DNA of 64,000 nucleotides. Source: Pseudanabaena sp. FACHB-2040 (GTDB lineage: Bacteria; Cyanobacteriota; Cyanobacteriia; Phormidesmidales; Phormidesmidaceae). The position numbers and the translations under genes are program-made. Shown here piece by piece: positions 34,560 to 42,876 of this stretch. How positions within the stretch are numbered: the stretch's first letter is position 1; each line of letters opens with the position of its first letter. The stretch is from assembly GCF_014696715.1 (NCBI RefSeq), contig NZ_JACJQO010000002.1, positions 124,001 to 188,000 of the forward strand, given 5' to 3'. Below the pieces are notes generated by a model. It did not search any database. It was not told where the DNA came from and saw nothing but the letters and a program-made list of their open reading frames with translations.

Positions 34560-35780
34560 TTAAGGGGTACTTTGCAACCTCGCCAAAATGCCGCTGTAGA
34601 GCCGAGACAGGGCAGTTTCATCGAGGCTTTGGGTAGAGCTGTTCCAAGTAGCAGAGACGCAGTAGGAAGTGCCGCTGTGCGATCGCACCCAACTAGTCAA
34701 ATTCAGCACCCCCGGTTCTGAGCCGCCTTTGAATGAGATCGCATCCCAGTCCTGCGGGTTAGCCACTCCTGGATTAACCTGCATCAGCGGCAGTTCGGCA
34801 ACCTGAGCCATCAAAGCACACAGTTCTTGGGCTGAGAAAAACCACTCCACATCCAGCGCTACCGGATTTCCGGCAAACACACTGGCATCGGGCAGAGGCG
34901 CAGTTGCTAGTTCTTCCAGCAGTGCCCGCTGGTCGGCTTCATTACCCGCCCGAAACCGAGACAAAAGCAAGGCATTCTGCGGATTCTTCAGCGCAAAAAA
35001 ATCACGGGTAGTCAGAAAGGGGTGGTTGCGCGGGCTGAGAACCTCGATCGGCTGACGCCCCACGGTGTGAATCAGCGCATCGGTAGCCGTATTGTCGCTG
35101 AGAGAGATCATCAGGGTAGCGAGTGTTTCTACAGTCAAAGCAGTGCCATCGGGCCAGTCCTGCAGCAGACCGCTGGGCAAACTTTTCCAGCCTGGTTGCA
35201 GAGTTACAACCTCATCCCAACGATGACGGCCCTGCTCAATCTCGCCCTGGAGTGCCGCTAAAACAGCCAATTTGAAGGCAGAACCGACGGCCAACGGCTG
35301 CTCGGCGTTAACATTAGCCAACTCTCGCTCCGCTTGTAGCACCAGCAGGCTTGCCTCCCCCGGAAAGGAACGGACGGCTGCGATCGCATCCTCTAATGCC
35401 ACCGGAATCTCGGGAGGTGCAAAGTAGAGCGCGGTGATTTGTCCCTGAGCATTAAGGGAAATTTGCGATCGCACCCGGCCCTGTTCAAACTGCAGCTCAA
35501 ACCCATCTGGACCTGGGCGAATTTCCTGCAACTCCCCCAGTGACTGCTTTAGATCATCCAGTAGTGGTTGAATGCCTGCAAGAGGTACCTGCCTAAGAAA
35601 GGACTCCGCAAACCAACCAGACTGAGCTTGAGACTCGACAAATAGGCGTTCTAGGGCTTGCTGAGGCGATTGCTGGGGTAGCATGGGCTGCTGTCGAGCC
35701 AAAGAATTGGGCGTTGTTGGCGCGGCTACAGCCGGCAGCGGCAGCAGCAGTAGTACGAAAATTAGAACAAAAGCAAGCAT
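34560..35780 (-). CDS. Secreted serine hydrolase with class A beta-lactamase fold
   Basis: The protein (406 residues from the ATG at 35780) has a clean signal peptide (LAFVLIFVLLLLPLPAVAAP). A small N-terminal domain (about 40-125) resembles the ORF12-like domain found before some beta-lactamase folds. The catalytic motifs are S167-A-F-K170, S228-D-N230 and K351-G-G353, the last in place of K-T/S-G. The omega-loop glutamate is not evident. It may be a weak beta-lactamase, a cell-wall peptidase or a non-lytic sensor. An upstream TTG start would add a second hydrophobic segment and is less likely. It is convergent with the four-helix protein gene. Confidence 0.82.
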   Translation of the reverse strand: MLAFVLIFVLLLLPLPAVAAPTTPNSLARQQPMLPQQSPQQALERLFVESQAQSGWFAESFLRQVPLAGIQPLLDDLKQSLGELQEIRPGPDGFELQFEQGRVRSQISLNAQGQITALYFAPPEIPVALEDAIAAVRSFPGEASLLVLQAERELANVNAEQPLAVGSAFKLAVLAALQGEIEQGRHRWDEVVTLQPGWKSLPSGLLQDWPDGTALTVETLATLMISLSDNTATDALIHTVGRQPIEVLSPRNHPFLTTRDFFALKNPQNALLLSRFRAGNEADQRALLEELATAPLPDASVFAGNPVALDVEWFFSAQELCALMAQVAELPLMQVNPGVANPQDWDAISFKGGSEPGVLNLTSWVRSHSGTSYCVSATWNSSTQSLDETALSRLYSGILARLQSTP

Positions 35781-35980
35781 TTCAAATCGAGGGCTACAGC
35801 TAGATAGGGTCAAAAATAGCATCTGCCCAAGAAACCAGCCTAGTAATCCAACCAAGCTCAAGCGGGGTAAGCCTTCCCTAGGTTGGAGAAGAACGCAAAG
35901 AAGCGACTTTAAGGAGGACAGATTAGCAGCGCCAGTGAGTCACAAATTCTTAACATTTTCAGCGGTATTTTTTGAAAATC

Positions 35981-35994
35981 GTAGTGTATTATAC
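35981..35994. promoter_or_regulatory. NtcA-binding site in the gifB promoter
   Basis: GTAGTGTATTATAC fits the NtcA consensus GTAN8TAC exactly. It contains the candidate -10 sequences TATTAT and TATACA, so bound NtcA would occlude RNA polymerase. NtcA represses gif genes in Synechocystis, which agrees with this placement. Confidence 0.75.
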
Positions 35995-36008
35995 AGAAGT
36001 AAGCAAAT

Positions 36009-36098
36009 CGTTCATCTCTTAACTGTCGCAGCTATAGATCGAAGCTAAAGACGCGCTCAAGAGACGGAAGTAGGGGTCTGATCCCCCCGAAGGAACGC
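36009..36098 (+). promoter_or_regulatory. Glutamine riboswitch (glnA RNA motif) upstream of gifB
   Basis: The leader shows the glnA-motif conserved core. P1 pairs CGTTC (36009-36013) with GAACG (36093-36097). P2 pairs TCTCTT (36015-36020) with AAGAGA (36059-36064). The signature ACGGAAGTAGG follows, then a GGGG/CCCC P3 hairpin and CGAAGGAACGC. The stretch 36021-36058 is a longer than usual P2 loop. In cyanobacteria this aptamer turns on GS inactivating factor translation when glutamine is high. Confidence 0.9.
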
Positions 36099-36145
36099 GC
36101 CCCAATGCACGGATCAATACGTTTGATTCTTTTGGAGGCGACATC

Positions 36146-36601
36146 ATGCAACTTTCTTATCGTGGCGTTAAGTACGAATACACCCCTCCCGTCGTAGCAG
36201 CAAAATCGACGGATGAAACGGGCACGTTCCGAGGTGTAGATATCCGGTTCCGCACCATTGCCAAGGCTCCTGTGCAGCAGTCCACTCTGGACCTAATGTA
36301 TCGGGGTGTTGGCTATCGAACAGGTGAAACGGCTGCTCCTGTAGCACAACCTGTGACAGCGCCTGCTGCGATCGCAGCGCCTGCCGCCCCTGTCGCAACC
36401 CGCACAACTGAAGACCGAGCTCGAATGATGCTGATCAACCATCACCGGTTGGTGAAGCGCCGTCAGCAGTCCATGCTAAGCCGGAGCGCGACCGAAGCCG
36501 GAATGCCCGCCGATGCCTCCCGCTACTGGAATCACATCCAGGGCAAAGTGCATCCTAGCTTCTGGGCTACCTACGATCGCGGTCATGCCTCTGCCAGCTA
36601 A
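36146..36601 (+). CDS. gifB: Glutamine synthetase inactivating factor IF17-like protein
   Basis: The 151-residue protein has two parts. The N-terminal 60 residues are DUF4278-like, with YRG repeats (LSYRGVKYEY, DLMYRGVGYRTG). After an alanine/proline linker, the last 65 residues (RARMMLINHHRLVKRRQQSM, then LSRSATEAG and TYDRGHASAS) closely match the inactivating factor IF7/IF17 of Synechocystis, which binds glutamine synthetase through conserved arginines and shuts it down. NtcA should repress transcription when nitrogen is scarce, and the glutamine riboswitch should raise translation when glutamine accumulates. Automatic pipelines may label it only DUF4278. GGAGG precedes the ATG and a terminator follows. 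Confidence 0.9.
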   Translation: MQLSYRGVKYEYTPPVVAAKSTDETGTFRGVDIRFRTIAKAPVQQSTLDLMYRGVGYRTGETAAPVAQPVTAPAAIAAPAAPVATRTTEDRARMMLINHHRLVKRRQQSMLSRSATEAGMPADASRYWNHIQGKVHPSFWATYDRGHASAS

Positions 36602-36654
36602 GCCTGGGGTGAAACTTTATCTTTCAGCAAAACTAGTTAGCCATCGCTAATCCT

Positions 36655-36684
36655 AAGCCTGGGTCCAATGACCTAGGCTTTTTT
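36655..36684 (+). terminator. Intrinsic terminator of gifB
   Basis: An 11-bp stem with one G-U pair (36655-36665 with 36670-36680), a CAAT loop and a T-run to 36684 follow the gene by about 55 bases. Confidence 0.88.
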
Positions 36685-36698
36685 CATGGCTGTCCAGA

Positions 36699-37913
36699 TT
36701 ACGCAGCCTTTAAGGGCCGACCCCGCCAAGTCCAGCCCCAGCCGGTCTTGGTTTTGATGACAGAGACAAGGGCAATAGCTATTACCAAAATGCCGCCCAC
36801 TGCGCTCAACCACCAGTAGCGTATGGGGACGCTGACCCGCCGATGACCAGTAATGCGCAGCAGCCAGTAAAGCAGCAGAGTCACCGCAGTTAAGCCATAG
36901 AGGCTAAGGGTGGGATAATAGGCGACCGCAATAGCGTTGATCTGTGGCAGGCTCAGGAGCAAACTAGCGAGTAGGCCGACCCAGGGCATGACAAACACCA
37001 TGCCAATTGCAAAGGCCGAAAGGAGCGTCAGCGGCAGATTTTCCTGAGTTCCTAAGTAGTAATTTTTTGTCCAGCCCTCCCACAAGGCACCAAAAGACGA
37101 GTACATTCGCAGGTCAATCAGATCAACTCCCAGGACATAGCGCAGAGTTAACCCCTTAGCGCGGATTTGACGCGCTAACTCAACATCTTCTACAACCTGA
37201 TCATGGACGGCGGCATGGCCACCAATGGTTTCATAGGCCGTTCGCCGAAAGAGCATGAAAGGTCCAGCGGCAAAGGCATCTTCTAAACGCTTAGAAGTGT
37301 TAATCGCCTCAAAGTCAAAGTTGATTGCGATCGCACTCATCATGATCGGCTGAACTAGCCACTCCGAAAAGCAGCTGCACTCAATCTTGGGCGCGCAGCT
37401 CAGCAGATCGGTTTTGTAAGTTTGGGCTTCGGCAAGAGCAGCAGATATAGCTCCTGGCGTGAGCCGCACGTCAGCATCTAGAAACAGTAGGTAATCAGTT
37501 TCGGCAAACTGAACAGCGTGGGCGCAGGCCCAGTTCTTGCCGCGCCAAATTTCATCGCTGGGGCGAGGTGGGCCGGTGAGAGCGCTGACGTTGGCATGTT
37601 CCTCTGCCAGTGCTTGGGCGATCTTGCCTGTATCGTCTGTGGACTGGTCATCGGCAATCCAAATCTTAAAGTGAGTTGCTGCGGGCAGTTCTGTCGTCAG
37701 CGCTGCCTCAACACAGGCCCGCAAATTGCCCGCCTCGTTATAAGCCGGAATGATCAGGGCCAGCGACAGGTCAGGGTTAGGCAGACTTGCTGTAGGCTGC
37801 AAGCGCGGCGCGGATTTTAGGGATCGCAGTAGAAGGGCGTAGAAGGCTGCGATCGCAATCAGCGAAATCAGCAGCAGCCCATCTAGAACGAGAATAAAGT
37901 TAGACAAAACCAT
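36699..37913 (-). CDS. Family 2 glycosyltransferase, membrane-bound
   Basis: The protein (404 residues from the ATG at 37913) has an N-terminal membrane helix, a GT-A domain and four C-terminal helices. Motifs are LALIIPAYNEAGNLRACVEAAL, the D-x-D-like LLFLDADVRLTP, the acceptor-site EDVELARQIRAKG, and the C-terminal TWRGRPL that substitutes the usual QxxRW element. The arrangement resembles hopanoid HpnB-like and carotenoid glycosyltransferases of CruG type. Either a lipid or a carotenoid acceptor is possible; I cannot separate them. It is convergent with gifB. Confidence 0.82.
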   Translation of the reverse strand: MVLSNFILVLDGLLLISLIAIAAFYALLLRSLKSAPRLQPTASLPNPDLSLALIIPAYNEAGNLRACVEAALTTELPAATHFKIWIADDQSTDDTGKIAQALAEEHANVSALTGPPRPSDEIWRGKNWACAHAVQFAETDYLLFLDADVRLTPGAISAALAEAQTYKTDLLSCAPKIECSCFSEWLVQPIMMSAIAINFDFEAINTSKRLEDAFAAGPFMLFRRTAYETIGGHAAVHDQVVEDVELARQIRAKGLTLRYVLGVDLIDLRMYSSFGALWEGWTKNYYLGTQENLPLTLLSAFAIGMVFVMPWVGLLASLLLSLPQINAIAVAYYPTLSLYGLTAVTLLLYWLLRITGHRRVSVPIRYWWLSAVGGILVIAIALVSVIKTKTGWGWTWRGRPLKAA

Positions 37914-38208
37914 TGGTAAATACGAGCCTGGGTAAACGCGAGGTGCAGCACCGCCCCATGACACCCTGCTACTTTGATCGGGGACGATTTCTAGCCTGGT
38001 TCCCTGAGTTGCCTCTCCGCAAGTGCCTTAAGAATTACTTGCGCCTGTATTTGAAGCCGGCCAGTTAAGTCCGCGATTTCAAATAATCCCAGCAGAGCAG
38101 CCGACCCGAACCAATCTCTGCGAATATTTCCCAAAATACAATCTTGGGCCATCCCCCTCGTAAGATAGCCGCACTTATGTGTGTTCCTTTAGGTGTAGGA
38201 GTAGATCA

Positions 38209-38715
38209 ATGCCCATCGAGACGCTAACTCACCACGCCGATGTCTTAGAAGTCAAAATCTTAGACCGATTCTCATGCCTCTCAGGGAGATACCGATTCTC
38301 ATGCCTCTCAGGGAGATTCTGAACTGGCAGGAACCGATACTGAAACCTCATTAGCCGGCAAAATCCAGTAACTGTTCACAAGCAGGTCGATCTGCCCGGC
38401 ACCATTTTGGAAGACCTGTATTACCCGTTGCTAGAAACAGACGATGAGTTTATCGTTCATGGCTTTAGCTACGCCAACTATCTTGAAGAGCTAGGTGAAA
38501 CTTCCCAGCGAGATATCTATGGGCAGTCTTCCATGGACAAAGCTATGCGCGATGCCTTTCGCAAGATGCATCATTTTCTAATGACTACCCAAGGAATGTC
38601 TAAGGATGAAGCAATTTCCCTCATGTCTGTAGCCGCTGACTTTGGTGTGACTCAAATTGTAGACGGCAACTGGGGCGTTCATGGAGTAATCAAAAAGAAC
38701 ATTATGCCAGGTTAA
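38209..38715 (+). pseudogene. Degraded acetamidase/formamidase gene
   Basis: An ATG at 38209 begins MPIETLTHHADVLEVKILD, resembling two separated parts of FmdA/AmdA joined by a deletion. A 27-base tandem duplication follows, then a frame change. In another frame QGDSELAGTDTETSLAGKIQ is followed by a stop, and one base shift restores TVHKQVDLPGTILEDLYYPL. The rest (to 38715) is a recognisable C-terminus: DAFRKMHHFLMTTQGMSKDEAISLMSVAADFGVTQIVDGNWGVHG. About two thirds of a normal enzyme is missing, including the zinc-binding core, so no activity is expected. Confidence 0.8.
38264..38317 (+). repeat. 27-base perfect tandem duplication inside the pseudogene
   Basis: The unit 38264-38290 is repeated without change at 38291-38317. 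It encodes the peptide RFSCLSGRY twice in the first frame, which then stops at TGA. The perfect identity indicates a recent slippage event. Confidence 0.95.
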
Positions 38716-38864
38716 GAATGCCGCCTCGAACGGCAAATTCCTCTATTCTGGATATACGCAATCGCTAGTCGTTGATGAAAAGAAGGGATGTAGGCTGTGA
38801 TTCTAAAGAGGTTTCCCTGCCTATACCCCATTCACATCTCAACCAAAATTGCCGCAGTACAAAA

Positions 38865-39602
38865 ATGTTAAAGAGGAAACTGCGCGTGGGACGCATCGAA
38901 AAATCTCAAGGGAAATCTCAGCTGCACTCCCTGGCCTGGTCCGTTGCTTGGGTTAGTGGGGCCATTATCAGCGGCTTTGCGCCACTCGCTGCAAAAGCGG
39001 CTGAGCCAGGCGCTCAAACCGCCATTCCCGCTGTTTGGCAAAGAGCCACTCCAGCAGATCAAAACCAAATTTGGGAGTTTATCTTAAATAGTCCACTGGG
39101 TATTGCAGCCCTCAATCAGCTGGCTATTGAAGGGTTTATCAACCCTACCTGCCAAAAGACCCTCTACACCCATGCTGAATACGGCAGCTTCCAAAGTCTA
39201 TTGCAGGTTGAGTGCCCAACTCATCGGGGTATTTCTACAGCCCGTTCCTATGGGGAAATGCGGGTCACCTTTAATCGATTTGAAGACACCATTCTTGATT
39301 TTAAGGTGGAACGGATTTACGAAGACGACGAGGCAGATCTGCCCAGTACCGTTGCTCAAGCAATTGTGCAAACAGCAGCCCAGCAGCTTGAAGTTGAGCC
39401 TGCAACACTACAGGTAATTCAGGCAGAAGAACGCACCTGGACAGACGGTTGCTTTGGCCTAGGGGGACCCGCAGAACTTTGCTTGGCGGCCCTGGTTGAG
39501 GGGTGGCGCGTGGTAATTTCTGACGGCGATCAGAACTGGGTCTTTCGCACGAACGCTGAGGGTAATCAGGCGCGGCTCGAAGAAGCCGTCTCAACACCTT
39601 AG
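38865..39602 (+). CDS. Exported protein of unknown function
   Basis: From the ATG at 38865 the product has 245 residues with a signal peptide (SLAWSVAWVSGAIISGFAPLAAKAAEP). The mature part has four cysteines that could pair (NPTCQKTL, QVECPTHRG, DGCFGLGGPAELCLAALV) and two similar strand-helix units, one around QAIVQTAAQQLEVEPATLQVIQAEERTW. The ending WRVVISDGDQNWVFRTNAEGNQ recalls PepSY-like exported domains, but I cannot assign it. Earlier starts at 38772/38775 would add a charged leader. It is convergent with the LysR gene. Confidence 0.7.
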   Translation: MLKRKLRVGRIEKSQGKSQLHSLAWSVAWVSGAIISGFAPLAAKAAEPGAQTAIPAVWQRATPADQNQIWEFILNSPLGIAALNQLAIEGFINPTCQKTLYTHAEYGSFQSLLQVECPTHRGISTARSYGEMRVTFNRFEDTILDFKVERIYEDDEADLPSTVAQAIVQTAAQQLEVEPATLQVIQAEERTWTDGCFGLGGPAELCLAALVEGWRVVISDGDQNWVFRTNAEGNQARLEEAVSTP

Positions 39603-39640
39603 CCAAAGCGTGTCGCCATGCATTGCTGTGTAAGGACTGC

Positions 39641-40546
39641 CTACTGAAGCCGATGAGCCGCATTTTTAAGCAGGTCGAGAAAGGCATAGGCCGCTGGAGT
39701 CAGCAGCGCTTCCTTTAAAGCAGCAATGCAAATCACTCGATGCATGGGCACTGGCAATTGGTAAACCTTGACCCCCGTAGGGATAGGCTCGGCTGCAAGT
39801 CGGGGGCTGAGGGCAGCGCCTAATCCCTTAGCCACCATGTTCATAATTGTCGCGTCTGATCGGATTTGATAGGTTGGCCGCAGGCTAATCCCGTGCTTTT
39901 CACAGTGGGCATACATCATGGCGTCACAGCTATCACCGTCTGGGGCCATGATCAGCGGGTACGCGGCTAGCTCTGCCCAAGCCAGTTGGTCAGTTTGGGG
40001 TTCAAAATCAGGGGGAAAGAGTGCCACAATCTCGTCTCTCATCAGGTCCCAAGTCTCAAACTCAGCGCTGGTAGGCAGATAGGTGATGCCAAGATCGGCT
40101 CGGCCTTTACGCAGGTCTTCTTCAACGTCAGGACGGTCATCATAGTCAGCAATGCTGACAGCGATCGCAGGGTAAAGGCGGCAAAATTCAGCAATCACTT
40201 CAGGCAAGATGTGAGTTGCGGCACTGCGAAATGAAGAGATGCGCACGTGCCCACCGCTCAATCCCCTAGCTAGATTGGCCTGCTTGAACATCTCCTCTAG
40301 CAGGTAGCTTACCTGTCGGGCGCGATCTACAATCTGCTCTCCCACCGGAGTCAGCTGCGCCCCAAAGCGACCCCGCAACAGCAAAACTACGCCCAGATCT
40401 TGTTCTAGGCTTGCGATCGCATAGCTGACTGCCGACTGAGACACCTGCAGCTGCAGGGCTGCTTCACTAAAGCTGCTGCAGTCTGCCACTGTGATTAAAA
40501 CCTGCAGTTGAAACAGCTTGAGCTGATGGTGACGGCCATAACCCAT
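39641..40546 (-). CDS. LysR-family transcriptional regulator
   Basis: The 301-residue protein has the LysR winged helix at the N-terminus (LQVLITVADCSSFSEAALQLQVSQSAVSYAIASLEQDLGVVLLLRG) and a periplasmic-binding-like effector domain (about 95-300) with GHVRISSFRSAATHILPEVIAEF. No obvious target is divergent from it. The nearest leftover locus is the acetamidase/formamidase pseudogene, 0.9 kb away on the other strand, so it may be an orphan of a lost amide-use module. The DNA-binding domain is intact. Confidence 0.92.
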   Translation of the reverse strand: MGYGRHHQLKLFQLQVLITVADCSSFSEAALQLQVSQSAVSYAIASLEQDLGVVLLLRGRFGAQLTPVGEQIVDRARQVSYLLEEMFKQANLARGLSGGHVRISSFRSAATHILPEVIAEFCRLYPAIAVSIADYDDRPDVEEDLRKGRADLGITYLPTSAEFETWDLMRDEIVALFPPDFEPQTDQLAWAELAAYPLIMAPDGDSCDAMMYAHCEKHGISLRPTYQIRSDATIMNMVAKGLGAALSPRLAAEPIPTGVKVYQLPVPMHRVICIAALKEALLTPAAYAFLDLLKNAAHRLQ

Positions 40547-40741
40547 AGCAGTAACCTGAGCAACGCCTGAATTGTCGCAGAAACAAACGACCGAGGAAAC
40601 CTTTACCTATCAATTCCATTGATGGATGTAATGCACTCTGCCTCTTGCCGCTCTTAGGCAGGCGCACTTAGAGTGTGCCTGTCTGTCTCAAACTCTTTAA
40701 TCTCGGCGTCATTTATAGGCATTAACTAGGAGTTGCAACTG

Positions 40742-41035
40742 ATGAAACCTTCAATGAATAGATCGGAATATCAGAGGCTAGAACTCATTGTTCCGCCTAA
40801 ATGGGACTACAAAGTTAGGAAATTAATATCGAAATTGCTGATAGTCACAGGGCGTTTTTTCAAACAGCGGCTGTTTGCGTGCCAAGAAACTCGAGTTTGG
40901 CGAACCGGTGACGAGGAGGGAAATATTTGGTGGAGTGCCTACGATCCTGTCTTGGATTGCTTTATTGATCGGCTCTCGGAAGAGCAAATGCGGAACTGGC
41001 TTGAGCAGAGGCATCTCAACTCTGACGCTGAGTGA
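40742..41035 (+). CDS. Small hypothetical protein
   Basis: The product has 97 residues from the ATG at 40742. It has a basic helical centre (WDYKVRKLISKLLIVTGRFFKQRLF) and an aromatic C-terminal part (TRVWRTGDEEGNIWWSAYDPVLDCFIDRLSEEQMRNWLEQR). I recall similar short proteins in cyanobacteria with the WWSAYDP pattern, but their role is unknown. It is soluble. The gene stands alone between the LysR gene and an AT-rich spacer. Confidence 0.6.
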   Translation: MKPSMNRSEYQRLELIVPPKWDYKVRKLISKLLIVTGRFFKQRLFACQETRVWRTGDEEGNIWWSAYDPVLDCFIDRLSEEQMRNWLEQRHLNSDAE

Positions 41036-41431
41036 TTACGACGATTGAATTTCCAACTTGGGAGGGTTCAGAGTGGAGGTGCGATCGCAAAGCCCCTCAA
41101 CCCAGCATTTCGCTGATCGGGCAGAAAGCGGCTCATTTGCTCACGACCCAGATCCCACCACCCATCGCAGAACCGACCGCAGCATAGATGCTGTTTGCTT
41201 TCGAGCTAAACATAAAGTTGCAACCATGCGAGTGGCACTGCTGACTTAAAAAATAATTGACAACTATCAAGAACAAATGTTTTTCTTGATTCTATTTCAC
41301 AAAATAAAAGGCTTAATTGTTAATTGTGGGGCAACACATCGATACTTTCCTATATTGTTCACTGCCAATTTAGTTAAATCAGCGATTAAGAAGATTAAGG
41401 AAACACCTTTTACTTAAACATGGAGAGAAAG
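41036..41431. other. AT-rich spacer before the DUF1816 gene
   Basis: The first half could encode a 63-residue peptide, but composition argues against it. The second half is clearly AT-rich and holds an 8-bp inverted repeat (ATCAAGAA at 41266-41273 with 41283-41290). This probably includes the promoter of the DUF1816 gene. No RNA gene is recognised. Confidence 0.4.
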
Positions 41432-41686
41432 ATGAACAGCACAGCAGATTACTTCCCCCAATTCGGTACCGGAACTTGGTGGGTTGAAATCACCACCTTT
41501 AAGCCGCCTTGCACCTATTATTTTGGCCCATTCTACAGCTACCGAGAAGCCGAACTGCACAGCCCTGGTTATATCGAGGACTTGGTTAAAGAAGGAACGG
41601 GAGAAATGCTTTCTTTAATCAAATGCTGTAACCCAACAGAGTTGACGGTTTCACTTGAAGAAACAAATCAGACAGTTCCAGTCTGA
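41432..41686 (+). CDS. DUF1816 domain protein
   Basis: The product has 84 residues from the ATG at 41432, preceded by GGAGA; an ATG four codons earlier is also possible. The core GTWWVEITTFKPPCTYYFGPFYSYREAELHSPGYIEDLVKEG is diagnostic of cyanobacterial DUF1816 proteins, which resemble the CpcD-like linker fold. Their function is not established; phycobilisome or stress-related roles have been suggested by genome context only. The upstream spacer is AT-rich, suggesting regulated expression. Confidence 0.8.
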   Translation: MNSTADYFPQFGTGTWWVEITTFKPPCTYYFGPFYSYREAELHSPGYIEDLVKEGTGEMLSLIKCCNPTELTVSLEETNQTVPV

Positions 41687-41796
41687 CTACTCGTATCCCC
41701 CGTAAACTTTCTCTCATCGTCAAAAAATCTGGCGAATCCGGAAATATTCCGACCTACCATAGGGCTGAAACCCCCGAATTCACTGAGTTTGACTAA

Positions 41797-41870
41797 CGGG
41801 ACTGGCGGGATTCGAACCCTCGACCTGCCGCTTAGGAGGCGGCCGCTCTATCCAGCTGAGCTACAGCCCC
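41797..41870 (-). tRNA. tRNA-Arg (anticodon CCT)
   Basis: Read on the minus strand, the cloverleaf runs GGGGCTG acceptor, D-arm GCTCAGCTGGATAGAGC, anticodon stem GCCGC with loop CTCCTAA, and T-arm GAGGGTTCGAATCCCGC. It closes with CAGTCCC and discriminator G. The anticodon CCT decodes AGG. The CCA end is not encoded. No integrated element is visible beside it. Confidence 0.95.
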
Positions 41871-41932
41871 AGGTTTACTGCGATTGTACACCGGGATTTT
41901 GCCAAGAGGGCAGTTTTTTGTGCCGCTCTAAG

Positions 41933-42691
41933 TTAGTGAAAGTAGGAGGCTCCATTGACGTCAAAGGTAGCTCCGGTGGCATGGGGAGCTAGCCCAGCAG
42001 CCAGAAAGGCAATTAGGTTGGCAATATCGTGGGGGTCAGCAGGCACACCGATGGGAATGTCGCGGGTGACGTACTCTGCCCCGCGCTCCTGCATCACTTC
42101 CTCAATGCGATCAGTGCGAACGAAACCGGGTGCGATCGCATAAGCCAGCACCCCATCTTGAGCAAAGCCCCGAGCAATCGTGCGCGTGAGGCTAATAATG
42201 CCGCCCTTAGAAGCAGCGTAGGGCATAAACTCAGGAGCATCGCCGCGAAAAGCGGCACGGCTAGCTAGGTTGATCAAAATGCCTCCTGGCCCAGCCTGAA
42301 AATGGCGAATGGCCTCGCGGCAGAGGTCAGCGACAGCGACCAGATTGACCTGCAGCGTATTCTGCCAAGCGGTTGACCAGATATCCCAGTCAGCGTTAAC
42401 GGCAGCAGCCGGCATGGTAGCGGCATTGTTGACTAGAACATCGATACGACCGTGAACTGCGATCGCATCTTCCCACAGCGACTCCGCAATACCTGGAAGA
42501 GAGAGATCTGCCTGCAGCAGGTGAGTGCGATCGGGCTCCAAATTCGCTATTACAGCCTCAGCTTCCGTCTGGCCCTGCCCATAGTGCAAGATGATCGATC
42601 CGCCAGCTTGATGCAGTACTTTTGCCGTAACTGCCCCAATGCCGCGTGAGGCCCCAGTAATGAGAATAACTTTACCGCTTAAATCAATCAT
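41933..42691 (-). CDS. Short-chain dehydrogenase/reductase (FabG-like)
   Basis: The 252-residue protein is a classical SDR. The cofactor motif is ITGASRGIGAVTA, the NNAAT segment follows the fourth strand, and the active site is LASRAAF...YAASKGG with tyrosine and lysine in place. The C-terminal GFVRTDRIEEVMQERGAEY loop and the late ITGATFDVNGAS-like ending (HATGATFDVNGASYF) are normal. It probably reduces a ketone or oxidises an alcohol with NADP(H). Substrate is unknown; it could be a FabG paralogue. Confidence 0.88.
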   Translation of the reverse strand: MIDLSGKVILITGASRGIGAVTAKVLHQAGGSIILHYGQGQTEAEAVIANLEPDRTHLLQADLSLPGIAESLWEDAIAVHGRIDVLVNNAATMPAAAVNADWDIWSTAWQNTLQVNLVAVADLCREAIRHFQAGPGGILINLASRAAFRGDAPEFMPYAASKGGIISLTRTIARGFAQDGVLAYAIAPGFVRTDRIEEVMQERGAEYVTRDIPIGVPADPHDIANLIAFLAAGLAPHATGATFDVNGASYFH

Positions 42692-42876
42692 GCCGAAAGT
42701 TCACCCGTCATAGAGAGCACCTAGACCAGGAGCACTCTCCCAGTATGCCTGGCTAAGAAGCAGCTGTGAAAAGAGAAAATATAGCCCCAGCAACGTTAAA
42801 TTGTATGAAGACCTTGTCTTCATACTGCTGTTCTTAGCTTTGCCGTAAAAGTGATTGATCTGAGGCAATTGATCTT

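Noticed and set aside
41058-41249. 63-codon frame after the WWSAYDP protein gene
   Set aside because: Arg/Ser/His-rich composition, no start context and no recognisable family.
41797-41870. tRNA-Arg as an integration site
   Set aside because: No integrase, no repeated tRNA end and no foreign-looking block lie beside it.
41789-41992. Frame of 67 codons with IRTLDLPLRRRPLYPAELQ
   Set aside because: It is the antisense reading of the tRNA-Arg gene, a common artefact.
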